From Effrenium voratum (taxonomy: Eukaryota > Sar > Dinophyceae > Suessiales > Symbiodiniaceae), in contig CAUJNA010003777.1 of the NCBI GenBank assembly GCA_963377175.1, positions 26,001 to 90,000 of the forward strand: a stretch of 64,000 nt of DNA, written 5' to 3'. The notes under the pieces are model-generated. The model ran no database searches, had not been told where the DNA came from, and saw only the letters and a program-made list of their open reading frames with translations. The translations under genes and the position numbers were made by a program. Positions 1 through 12,700 of this stretch are shown here, piece by piece. The number at the start of each line of letters is the position of its first letter. Within the stretch, counting starts at the first letter, position 1.

Positions 1-1069
1 GGTGGTACAACTCATCAAAGGGCACCCAATGCCCTTTTCAGGCCCCAGACCCAACCCAAAGAAAAAGCCGGAAGTTTGACGAGTTTGTTTGGGTTCCTGC
101 AAAGAAGGGAATGGGATGGGATATGATTAGGGACCATCGTTGCAGGAAATGAAGTGGGTTCGCCCATTTTCTCCGATCAAGTGTTTTGATTGCTGATGTT
201 CGTGGAATCCCCTAACGTGCGAAAGTACATATACAAGCAGGTAACCTGTAAGGGGAATTTGTCCACTTTGGATCAGAAAGGTCCCCATTTCTGCGGTTGT
301 TGACATGTTCCATTTAGAACAAGAACCACTCTTAGTACTTGGTAGCATTATCTCCAGATCAATCCGAAGTCCACAAGAGGATGAGAGAAGTGAATGGGGT
401 CAGTGCATGTTGGAGATTGACGTTTCAGTCAGGATTTGTTCCTTACTAGGATCCGTGTTGAAATGATGTCACAATTCAAAGTTCACTGAATGTGAGAAGC
501 ATGCAGGAATCAGTCAATCAGAGTTCGCAGTGGCTTCCGATAGATCCGCAGTCCTGGTATTGCATCATCCATATTGGGTCCTTGGGTGGGGGTACATGAT
601 TTCCAAAGGGTTTTCAGGCATCCCTTTGAAACGATGTTTAGTCCCAAAAAGGCACGTTTTCCAGATGTCCGAAGCCATACATTATCATCATCATCAGCAG
701 CAGCATCTTCCGGACCGGGGCACGGCTAGAAGGTTAGCCAGAGAGATGTTCCTGAACCTCCAATAGTGCCTTTAAAAAATGGACCTTACCCACAGTTTGA
801 GCCACCCAAAAAACATATATGGGCCCGACTGCCAGTGAACTGCACTTGTTTCTTGTTGCGGAGAGGATGTCTCTTATCGAAAAAGCCAGGGAAATCCGCT
901 GGTGCAGTGAGCTTGCCAGCTTCTGTGCACCCTTTTCGCAGAACGTCAGTTGAGCACTGTGTTCAAATGAGTCAGTCCAGGCTGCGTTCAAGAGGAGTTC
1001 CCCGTTTCAATTTTCGGCCCCTGGGCCCAGATTGCGAAGGGACTCTGTGTCTTGGTTCAGGACATCACA

Positions 1070-1103
1070 ATGAGCTCACTATTCGCAGGCGAAACGAGCT
1101 CAT
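1070..1103. repeat. GAGCTC hairpin, copy 1
   Basis: ATGAGCTCA and CGAGCTCAT form an inverted repeat around a short loop. A related hairpin lies at 2554-2588, and both are preceded by a similar stretch beginning GGCCCCTGG, so they look like two diverged copies of one small dispersed repeat. Function unknown. Confidence 0.4.
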
Positions 1104-1957
1104 GGTAAAGGTCCCTTGCTTGGGGATGCCTTGTTTCCGGTTGCTGAATTTCAACGAATCGCCCAGATATCCCTCGGCTCAGGCCCTTCATTCTGCCGGA
1201 CGGACGTTTCCCCAGCAACCAGCAACGATATGTGCCTGCGAATACCAACATCACGCTCTACTTCAGCGATGAGGCAGGCCTTTCGCGCTGGTTTTTAGAC
1301 TTGAATCCATGGAGTCCATGAAGCAGTCTATCAAGCAAATAGTCGAAAAACCGAAGATAGTCCGGCCGCCAACGGCGCATAAGCCATAGTGCCAAACAAG
1401 CCAGAGTTGGGTATCTGTCAAAGTAGGGAAACACCGACATGGTTGGTATCCTTTTGGTTTCCCTGCAAAGGCAACCAACAAGTAAAGGGGCTCCCCTCCA
1501 CAAAGGCACCCAATTGTTATGCCAGAAGGAAAGAAGGCTTGAACATGTAGAAATCGAGTTGTAGAAGAGATCAAACCCAAACAACAAGTCATGCTCAGAA
1601 CAGAATGTGTAATTGTTTAGCCCCTTCTAGCTTCGCACCCACGGAACAGGGACACAGGTCGATCGCTAAGGATCCAAACCACCCCATCAGATCCCCCTTA
1701 GTTCCAGAATCCGAATCCGCTTCGAGGAAGCTGACACAGTCCATGTCAAGACCTGTGAGTTGCAGCTTCTTGTTCACATAGTTTGGAGGATTGCTGACCC
1801 AACCTTAACGAAATGAGTGCAACAATCAGGTGACTACGGGTTTGTTTGGGATTAGTCAAGCTCCTTGATGGTTTGGTCACGCTAACCTGGTCCAAGTTCA
1901 TCTCCAATCCAGGCTCCAGACATGGCGGGCTTCCAGTGCCTTCAAAGCATCAATGAA

Positions 1958-2065
1958 CATAGGTGTCCTTTTTGGTTGTTTTGGTAGAAAAATAGATGGC
2001 CCTGGCTTGCCTGATAATTTAATAATCTACCAGGGCCATCTATTTCCCCTAGAAGGACACCTATG
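1958..2065. repeat. two-stem perfect inverted repeat (MITE-like hairpin)
   Basis: An outer 13-bp arm (CATAGGTGTCCTT, 1958-1970) pairs with 2053-2065. An inner 16-bp arm (1990-2005, AAATAGATGGCCCTGG) pairs with 2030-2045. The loop is AT-rich. Both stems are perfect, which suggests a young non-autonomous hairpin element or a foldback sequence. No coding capacity. Confidence 0.6.
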
Positions 2066-2553
2066 ACCATGAATTGTGTTTTCTTGGACCATTAGGGTAC
2101 CGCCTTTTGACATGGAACAATCCGCTGGAGGTCTGGTCTGTTGTTTGAGGATAAACGTTAGCTTTTATCCTTTGGGCCAAAGTGTTCCATTTTTTGAGGA
2201 TTGACTCTTTTTTTTTATAGGTTGGACAGCTTCCAGGATCACCTGATCACAGTCTTGTTTCATCGTCAACTTTTTTGAGAGGTTTGTTTTGGCGCACTTG
2301 CGACGATCGAATCGGTGGAATGGGAGCGCCGTAGGTTCGTGCCGGTGCCGGCAACATCTCCTTCTGCATCAGTCTGGAGGAGGCAGCTCGTGGCTAATTG
2401 GCGGGTTGTGAACTCAGCAAATAAACATGCTGTGGGGCATTCCCTCAGTCAAGCTTTTTTGGGAGGGGGTCTTGACCGTAGCTTGAAAATATCATTTGAT
2501 ACAAGGGTACCGGTTTTTGGCCCCTGGCCCCACGGTCTGCGTCTTGCGCAAAT

Positions 2554-2588
2554 CATGAGCTCACTGATTGGGGGTGAAATGAGCTCAT
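2554..2588. repeat. GAGCTC hairpin, copy 2
   Basis: CATGAGCTCA and TGAGCTCATG face each other across a loop containing a G run. It shares its left-hand context with the hairpin at 1070-1103. A dispersed small repeat is the simplest reading. Confidence 0.4.
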
Positions 2589-3350
2589 GACACACGTATA
2601 GAGAGAGAGAGAGAGAAAGAGTGATCCCCTACTTAGGGATTCCTTTTTTGGTGTGTGTTTAATAGTACTCTGCCCTTGTCAAGCATTCATTTCGGATTAA
2701 TCTGGAGCCCACGTATCAGAGAAATCCCACTTGATTTGCAGAATTGTCCAGAAGGGGAATCGCCCCTGAGCATCTAAACGGCCTTTAAGACCCTGTCCTT
2801 TTGCTCCATTTTTAGAGTATGTTTTGCGGTAGACTACAAGTGGCCTGAATCTGAAAATGGGTGTGTGCAAAAATAGGGGTGCCCCAAAATTCGTGGCTTT
2901 CCTGTTAGATCGCCCTTGCACCCCAGATTTAAAGTTATGGGCACCTGAGCTGCAAATCAGTTGACTTGTCTGCAAAAGCTCTGGTTTGGGGTTATTGGGC
3001 ACCTAATTAATTATGCCTATCATAATGGGTTTTGTTCTGCCGGATCATGTTTGTGCAAATATGTTGTTATGGTTTTGAATCATCCTGTGAAGCAACAGGC
3101 AAGCACACACACACACACATTGGCCATCGGGCCCCAAAAACAGGGCTCGCCATATTCCCCCTTCCGTACCATTGAATGTTCAGCGAGTTTTCATTCGCTG
3201 GGGCGATGCTTGAAGGGGAACTGGGTCTCCTCCAAAACTGTTCTATAATCTAGTCAACATGTAGACTGTGTGCGCAGATGCGGGCCTGAGCGAGTGGGAG
3301 GACCAAGATGTAGACTGGGGAAGGCGTCGGTGACACCTGGGACTTGGCAG

Positions 3351-3754
3351 GAGTGGAGCGAGTCGCGCAAAGTGCGGGCGACATCGCAGGAGGCGGAACT
3401 GGTGGCATTGAAGCGCGAGTTCGAGCGCCTGAAGCCGGTGTGGCGTGGGTTGTTGCCTTCCGTGCTGAGATGGACTGGCCATGACACGGCTCAGCTGACA
3501 GCGGGGAGTTGAGCTGCCTGGACTTTGCAGCTTGTGCTGGCTGAGCTTAGTCTGACTTCAAGGAAGTCCAACGCGAACAGTCCTGCGCTGTTTCTACGTC
3601 TAGGTGCAAGGAAGGCGCTGGACAGCCAGATTTCGCATGGTTTGAAGGCGCTGCTGGCGAGGAGGTTTTTTGGTTTGTGAAAACGTCGGCTGAGATGCCG
3701 AAGGGAAGTATACACGGGCCAGGCTGCAGCTTGCTGCAGGTCGCTCCTTTTGCC

Positions 3755-3786
<32 letters not shown>

Positions 3787-6700
3787 GAATACATATATAT
3801 ATATATATATTCGACACACATACGTACGCTCTCACACACACACACACATACACACGACATACAGTCATACAGACATATATATATATATATATATAGACAA
3901 CTGTATATACAGACATTCAGACATACAGACATACACACATAGGTAATACATACTTGCTTATATACTTATGAATGTACATACATGTCTACCTACCAACTAG
4001 CCAGCTAGCTACCTACCCACCTACCCACCTACCCACATAAATGCAGCATCGATCGAGGACGCGAACACGAGCTGCGTCCTTGGCAGCTTTGCGGACGGCC
4101 ACGTTGCCACTTTGGACGTCTCTCACGCGGAGGTGCAACGGCGGATCGTCACCTGGGCCTTGCCGCAGGCTCGCTTTGCGCTTTGCATGTGGGGATGTTT
4201 CGAGGTGCCCCATATGGGTATGGGTCAAAATTAAAGCACCAGGGGACCGCAGGTTTTGGTCCATGTTTCCACTTACCAGGGTTCCTTTTTGGGCACCTAT
4301 TTTTGACCACAGCCATGTGCCTCAAAACTGGGATGCCTCCAAAATGACGCTTTCCTTTGGGCATAAAGAGGTTCCCAAACAAGAAGGCACATCCATAGTT
4401 TCCTTTGCGGCCGGTGCAATCATCACCTTTTGGCTTACGCTGTTGGAAGAGATTCCTCGCAGGGTAATATTCCGGGGGGATTATAGGGAGCCCTGGTTCC
4501 GAACCAAGGAACATGTGTGGCCAGAGTTGGTAGTTTTCTGCAAAGAGAGGTCCCTGGTCCAAAAAGATGGGTGGTTCCCAGGTTGTTTCCCTCGAGCCCC
4601 TATTTTGAAGCGCGGGGAGGCTTTCAACTCAAACCCAGTTGCATCATGTAAGACATGTTCCTTGGATCAGCTGGGCTTGGTTTGGAGGAGCTGCCCTTCT
4701 TTGGGAGGAAGCTAGGGGGAGGGCGGGGAGTTGAATCTTACTAGGTGCCCCAGTAGTGCTTTTACCCGTTGTTCCTACTAAAATCGACTACAGAAAAAGG
4801 GTACCCTTATTCTGTCCTCTCTAATAACCCTTGCTGGGGTTCCTAGCCCAACAAGGGCCACTCCATGCCTGTGGATTGGAAAGAACGTGGAAGTGCTGAG
4901 CAAAACGGCTGGCTTCAAGGGGTGTACCCCCCGTTGGCTGGGATTGAACGAGAAACCAAAGGGAGAACGAACATTTAGGGGAACCCCCCCCAAGCTAATT
5001 TCCATTAAGCCTCCCCCGGTGAGCCCTCAGAAGTGTTGAACCCATGTTGCGAGAACCCCAGTTCAATGAACTGACATCCCATGTTTCTTGAGGCTTGGCA
5101 ACCCAGAAAGGGTAATTGCAACTGAAGTAATCAACTTGGCTTTAATTAGGAGAGTTTGTAAATATCCCAATGGTGTTTTTCGTCATAACGAGCAACTCAT
5201 TTTGATTGGTCGCTAGCCTGCACCCTTGGAATCGCCCGAAAAGAACGGAAGGACCTTTGAGTCTATGAGCCTATACCCCGACACCTCGCTGATGAGCCCA
5301 TGGAGTCTCCAAACAAGTTTACCTTTTAGGGTGGACCAAGTACGAAATATCGTCTGAGCTTATGGTTGTCTTTTTTGTATCCCAGTGGGCCAAGCAGGGC
5401 TGTACAGATTGTACACTAAGGCTCTTCCTGGGCAACATGAAACCTGGGAGCTGAGCTGGGCCAACGAATCATCCGATTTGACACCCAAAGGACCCAGCCC
5501 TCCATGACACCTCAGGGTGTTTTTGGTGCTGAGAATCAGCTATGTAAGAGACCCAAATCCCAGAGGATCCATTTGAGCTAATCAAAACCCGGTCAGTGAA
5601 TACATGATTTTGGGTGGACCCCTGTAGTGCCAAGTTTTTATTCTGGCGCGTGTGGGAACCAAGTAAATCTGTGCGGGGCTGACATGACGGAGGACTTTGC
5701 TTTTGGGCAAGCGCTCCGCGTGGTGATGCCAGCCCCTGGACTGCATGCTTCAGAGCTGGCGCGTGAATCGGATTGTATACAAAACGAAGGACATCCACTA
5801 AACTCCAAGCGTCCCTTGCTACCCCATGACCCCTTAGCTACATCCTCAGAAGGCACTTGGACCATCTGGGCAAGGGTATTTGCAGGTGGGTTGCTTGGAG
5901 GTGTGGAGGTGGCGAATACAACGTTCATATTAGGGGATTAGTCAATGTGCCCCCACACCTCCGAGCAGCCCACCTTCTAACAGTGCACTTGATCCAGCTC
6001 GGGTCCCAACAAGCTTCCCGTGACACGTGCTCATGTTGTCTTCTTGAAAAGGTTTCTTGTAAACTGTAGACAATGTGTGGAGCGGTCGAACGAGCCCAGT
6101 CCATTTCGCCTCTGCGGGTTGCTACATACTTGTTTAAAGCATCGATCATGCAGATGGAGGAAGCTGCCAGAAGGTATGAGAAAATGGTCCATACCACGGC
6201 AACACCTTTTGGGTGTCTTCCTCACTTCTTTATGTACTTTTTGGGCGGACCATTTGAGTAAGCAACAAGTTCTGAGCGATCCACAGAAGTGAGCAACTGT
6301 GTGCGTGTGTTTCTTGATTGGAAGGGTGGTTGGCAAAAGCTACCGTGGGCTCCGCTTGGATGAAACGAGCTATGGTCCTGTGCCAGGGGTCCCTTAGTTT
6401 CGGGTCAGAAACACCGCCAGTTCGCGTGGATCCTCAAAAAGCTGTCCCCCCAAGCCGAGACTCAAACAAATACAAGCAACTCCCCCTCACTTTCTGTTCA
6501 GAGCAACCTGGCGCTTTTGGGCTGTAGTCCGCCAGAGCAAAAACGTTTGAACGAGGTGCAGGGAGACGTTTGAAAGGGAGCTTTGGGCGGGATTTGGGTG
6601 ACCCTTTAAATGGGTTCGAGCCCAAAACGGTTTTCTTCGGATGCTACACACATGTTTGTCCTTTGGTGCAAGCCGTCGGAGCCCATTTGTTAGAACCCGT

Positions 6701-9700
6701 TTAGGAGGCGTTTGAGAGGGAGCTTTGGACGGGGATGATGGAAGCATTTCCGCACTTTTTATCCATCTTCACTCCGAACACTTTCTGAAAGGGGTCTCAA
6801 ACGGGACCTGATTGCGTGCCAAAAAAACGGAATCCGTGGAACGAACCATTGGATGAGCCGCCAAATAGTTTGCCACCTGGGTCACTCACTTGCATCACAA
6901 CACGCCCAGCTCCATTTGGGGGACTTTTGAGTGGGTACCGAAGACCCAAGCTTGAAGTCCTCAAAAGTATTTTATGTTTTAGGATAGGCTGAAAACACGA
7001 AACAACACATTTAAGCATCATATTGTATGACTACCTCAGACGTGGGCCAAGAAGTAGGGCTGACCAGAGTCGGAGTTTGACGTCCAACGTGAACTCAGGA
7101 GGGCCTTTTTGTGTCCGCAAACACAGAGATGACCATGGAAGAGTATACCGGATACAGCACCTTGGACGGGATTTGGTGGCCCCAGAATATTAATATGCGA
7201 CCCTCACTTCCCGAGTTCTGGACTTTAAGCTTGGGGAAAAAGTTCGGAGTCGTTGGCAAATCCGCTCAGGAAGTGAGATCCTAAGGATGCCTATATATAT
7301 ATGGTAGGCCCCCCTTCCAATACCAAGGGTTTTTCTTGCTTGAACATGCACGTGTTGCAGGTTTTTTGGCATAGATAGCCTTTTGTTTGAGGAAAACCTG
7401 GAGTTGATGCCAACGATGAGAACATGTGTTTGATATTTGTGATGATACATGTACATCTTGCGAGGACACCTGCAATCAGGATGGGGGGGGACTGCAAATA
7501 TCATTAGACAAGTATAATATATATATATATATATATATTGTACCCCCCCCAAACCCGCGCCCAGGAGAATTTAACGATGTTTACAGTATTTTTGGGTGAT
7601 TTCCTGTGCCCACGTCTGCACATTTGACTGTGGCTAAGATTCAAGATTCCCAGGACTGTAAAGCGCTTTAGAGCGCGTTGAAACGTTTTGGGTGGCCCCA
7701 GACTGCGAATCCTGAAACTTGAACCTTAAATCCAACAGTGCTTTAAAGCGCTTTTAAGTGTTTTGGGTCTCCAGCATACGTGAATATGGACACATTTTAA
7801 CATTGAGAGTATGGCAGAACATCACTGTGAAAGAGACCCTGTGTATTTTTCATGTTGTCTAACTTCGCTCTTACACTTTACCTAGCTTTGCTATTGATGT
7901 TATGTTACAAATGAGCTTGCGTTGAAACTGTTGTAGTTTATGACCAACATATGTATGAATTTTGCTTGAACAAGGATCGAGAGGAGGACTGGCAAAGACA
8001 ACCTGCAAGAAAGTATGTCTGGCTCTTTGTATAGCAAGCAAAGTCTTGGGACCCCTCAACCACTTTGCCAAACAACTCACTTCCCTCGTAGCTGCATTTT
8101 AGCCTTCCTTTGAATCGAGCTCACAGGTCTGGGGGACAAGCCGAGGCTGTTGAAGGACACTTGGGGATTGCTTAATTCCAGTTGGTTTATAGTAATTTGC
8201 CTTGTACGTATTTGACTTTGTGTGCATAGGTATGTGTAATATGTGAATCTAATACCATCGTGTGTGTGTGTGGCACCTTTGGGTCCCAGGTGTCCCTAGG
8301 GTTCTTGTTGGGACTGCTTGGGGGCGATGGCCGGTGAAGAATCCCGGGAGGTGTCTCCTCGTATCAGTTTGGATCGGAACTTGCTTTGCGAAAGTATGGG
8401 TCTCCATGGTACTTAGCGGCTTGTACTCAGCCCTCTACTCTCTCACGCAACATTTGTACCCAGCCATCGCTGGCAGATGGTAAGAGTGAGTGAAGGGAGA
8501 AGGACAGTGACAGGTCTCCGGTTCTTTCTCTCCCTTGACCGTGTCAACGAGAGCTTGTCCAAGAGCGAGTTTAGGGGTTGACATCATATGCCAGACCAAG
8601 TGGACACTTGTAGGGGCTGGGTATGGAGGGTTGGTACTCCTGAGTGTTGAAACATCTTCAAGCCATTGGATTCAAAGCCCTTGTTGGCGCAAATCAACCA
8701 AAGGTTTACCCAGGTTTCCAAGGTTAACGCAGGATCTTCCGAAACAAAGTCCAGGTTTACCCAGGTTTCCCCTTTGGGTCTCCCCTTTAAAGTAGCCGGG
8801 GACCTGGTTTTTCCCGAGGCTTTTCGATCCAGGAGGGCGACATAGTGCCGCCTCGCATCATTGCGGTGGAACCCACAGCCGCTTGGTGCTTTTGGGTAAC
8901 TTGGGAATCCGGAGGAAGATACCTGGGGTCTCCTCCTCCGAAATATTTGTTGTTTTTAGGTTTGATCATATCGGGTTGATCAATATTCCTGGCCCCCAAA
9001 TGTCCATGGGCAATGTTTCCCATTTCATGGTGAAAGCCATCCTTTTTAGTGGTTTCCCTAATGGTGACCTTTTGGTCAACCCCCTACATACGAAAGATAA
9101 TCCGAACAGATTATATTCTGTGTACCCCAGATGCGACGGTCAGGTTGCGTGGTAAGAAATTCCCTGGATCGCCATGCTGCTGCTTGTTTGCAGACACTTT
9201 AGCTACAAAACCTATCACAGCTGTTGGGAAACGAATCTTGATTTTCTTAAGAATCTCTCAAGTGTGCAAATTCCACATTGGAGTTACGAGATCAAGAGGT
9301 TGTCCGAGACTCTTGGACCTTGGAGGCAATCTGTGTTTGTTCCCAAATATGAAACTGCCCGGGAGAAAGGTACCGTTCTCGCTACGTTAGACTCCTTGAG
9401 CTCATGCTCGGATTTTGCAAGAAGGGTGCCCAACAAACAGGACACGGGGGTCCCCTTTCAAGCGACTCCAGCGGGTGTGTGCATGATTTCCGGGACCAGC
9501 GTGCTAACCATCGGCTTGGAACTCTTTGCCATTTTGATTTTGCGGGTTTTTGGTTCCGCTGAACCAGCAACAGGTTGGCTTGTTGCAGGTCGGAGCAGTG
9601 TGGCCATCAGGCAACTAGTTTGTGACCTGATGGCAAATGGACTGGCTTGAACCACAAAAAGGCATGGCTGAACCCATGGGGATGTTGAAGCAATAGCATG

Positions 9701-12700
9701 GTTGCAGAAAATCGGTAGATTGCATCTTCGATACCAAGGGCATAGATTTAGGATTGACTGAGGTTGGGCTTCGCCCCGGAAGATCCATCTAGGTCCCCCA
9801 GTAGTGCCCTTTCACCCTTTTTTGGGGGAGGGTTCCCCTACTTAAATACACTACAGAAAAAAGAAGTTGCTACCCTTATTCGAACCTCTCTACTGGAGGA
9901 CTTGGCCATTCGATTTCTATCCCCAACCGCCCCTCTTTCGCCTCCCGGCCTCCCGGCGGTTTCCGGGGCGGCGGTTTCCGGCGGTTTGAGCGGCACGAGG
10001 CGCGCCCGGACGGCCTGGTGAAGCTGATCTTCTCCGAGGCGGTGCTCTTCGAGGGCGCGTTCGGGCGCCAAGGTGCCCCGTCGGAGTCGTCGCTTCATTC
10101 GACGGAACGGGGGCCAAGGGAACGGGTCCCTGTGATTGGTGGCTCCCAGCCATTCATCCGGCTCCTTTGCTTTTTAGCCTTTTACTGTTTAGTGGGGATG
10201 TCCATTTAACCGACTAAAAGTTAAGCTTTTAGCGGGGGATCTGAGGACAGCCTGTGTTTTTGCGGAGGGTGCCCGTAAATATATCTGGGGTGCAAATCCC
10301 TTTGACAGAACACCAACCCCAAGGGGTTGGCCAGATGTTTGGCTGTTGGCTGGTCGTATTTGGTCTTTGACCTGATCGATCCCCCGGCTAGAATTGGCCT
10401 CATTAGGCCTTATGTGGATTATAAATATACATACATATATATATATATATATACTCTACTCTTAACCCCTTGGGGATCTTTGGGGCGCCGGAGAGGGGGG
10501 GGGGTTAGACATCATTTAAGCTCATGAAGCAACATGATCTAATACTGAGCAATATAATGAAATCATATGTGTACTTTGATTTTTCATGGCATCCCCACGC
10601 TGAGATTGTGCGTGCACGTTCTTCTCATCAAGCAGGTATGACGTTTTCTTAGCAGATTGGCAAGCTTCATTGACTTGAGCATCCACGCGTCGATTCCATG
10701 TATATGTCATAGTATATGTTCCACCATGCTGTCGATTGCTCAGACAAATGCAAGTAAGCCAACAATCCACGTTGAGCAGAGTTGTTATCGCGATGTATTT
10801 GCTTAGTCGTCGGGGAAATTATCTTTATGCCGCGGAGGCACCGTGTAGTACCGTGTAGCCAATTCTGATGGAGGAAGCCATGGCGTAGGCAGGTTGCGTA
10901 GGCAGGTGTGCGTAGGCATCTTTAGGCACCCTCCCTTCTGCTTAACACCCGCGGAGGCTCCACGGAGGCAAGGCCAGTGATTCACACACCCAACAAAGAA
11001 GGGATAAAGAGGACATCTTCCATCATTGCGCACAGCTTGCTCTTTCGGGTCAATGCCACCATATTTCATGGTTGCATGTTACGAAACCCTGTTTGGCAAC
11101 GGCCTCCATGTTTGCCTTGTACTCAAGAGCAATTGGCTATGCATCCTTTTGGGACTAAACTATTCGCCTTCAGGGTTGGCTCTCAAAGGTTCTGACATTC
11201 CGGACGCTGTGCTAGGATCGCTGGCTTTGGAGGAAGAATCATCTCAGGCGGGAGAAGCTGGGAGTCTGGCGGGTGCTTCCAGTGTCTTCCAATGCCACAC
11301 TGGTTTTGGTTTCCTGGTTTCCTCCACTGAAGAGATTTCACGGCGCCCGTTTCACAGAGGGAGGGCCCCTTTTCACAGCAAAGACTCTCAACCCGTGTTC
11401 TTTTAGTGTACTAAAACTGCCGCACAGAAATTCCCCCGCCATCGTAAATTCCCAAGTGTGCCCGCTGGCTTTCCGAGAGGAAAACGGTCTTTGAAAAGAG
11501 GCTGTGCACTTCCACGTTTGTCAGTGAGAGGGTCACCATTTAGAGAACAGGCCTACGACTCCGAGCCCCCTCCACCGAACGGTGTCCAAAGGAGGACATA
11601 GGTAGGAAGCACGCCGAGGCCATGGACACAATGCCAGCACTGTCCATTTATGTTGCAACAACCAAGGCAGGCAATTTGGCTCCAAATTCTTCTATGCAAC
11701 CCACCTCCCCGTGTTTGCCACCAAGCTGTCAAGCAAAGGGAGTTGGTTAGGATGTTTCCTTGTAGCGTCCCTCTACAGATTGGGATCTGGACAAATCCTG
11801 TCAAGCTCACCGATGCAGAGGCAAGACAAGCTCAACCATGCTGAAGGTCCCTTTACATCTGGTTTGGGAATGATAGCTTGCCCAGAATGGTGTTCACTTC
11901 GATTTTTTCCGGACCATGCAAATCAGAGGAGTCCCTTCCCCAATCGGAGTTTTCTCAAGGGGAACCCCCTTCCTAGGCTTGTCGCCGGTCGGGAAAGTCA
12001 GACACTGGAGTTCGTTTCCTTTACCGCCCAAAACGACAGAACTATGTTTGGAAGATGGCGCTCAATCAGCAACTAAAAATCAATCAACAACTAAGACAAC
12101 AATCAACAACTCTTTTTTAATTAAACAAATAAAATGTTTGACAACAGTAGAATCATCGGCCAGTAAAATGGGATTTTCTCCCATTTTGGACTCCGAGGCG
12201 ATGGTGCGCTTCGATGCCACTGTGGAGGGAGCTGTGGTGAAGCTTCATGGGCCCTTCAAGACAGGCCCGCTGTTGGCCGCGGCCTGCGCTGGGCCCGCTG
12301 GGGCGGGCCAGACGTCGCTTCACTCGTGCCATGTGCTTGGCTTGTGGTGATTTTTCTTAAAGGTGTCGGGCTCTTGTCATCTTTGGGCTGGAACAAAGCA
12401 GTTGATGTTGTTTGCTCAAATGCCAAGGGTTGGACAAAGTCATAATTGAAATCATCTTTCAGAGAAGGTTGCAGCGGGCCCAGGTGCCCAGGAGTTAGGT
12501 GGGGTGGGTACTACACTCACTTTCCTGGGAAGACATTCAACCCCCCCCCCCCACCCAGCAGACACACCCTTCTAAGAGCCCCTCTTGGCGTTCCACTCTC
12601 TACGGATATGGACAGTCCCGTCGTTCAACGAGGTCAGTCGCTTGCTTCAACCGGTTGGACGCTTCCAAAAGCGGCAGCTGTTTTTTTTTTGTTTTTTCCG

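Larger units (their letters stand above)
1..3268. other. host non-coding stretch, no supported gene
   Basis: I see no convincing exon here. The open frames are short, overlap one another on both strands and lack splice-bounded codon structure. The stretch holds two related GAGCTC hairpins, a long imperfect hairpin near 2.0 kb, a GA microsatellite at about 2599-2619 and a CA run at about 3101-3119. It could be upstream intergenic DNA or an intron of the gene whose exons appear from about 3.35 kb. Confidence 0.4.
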
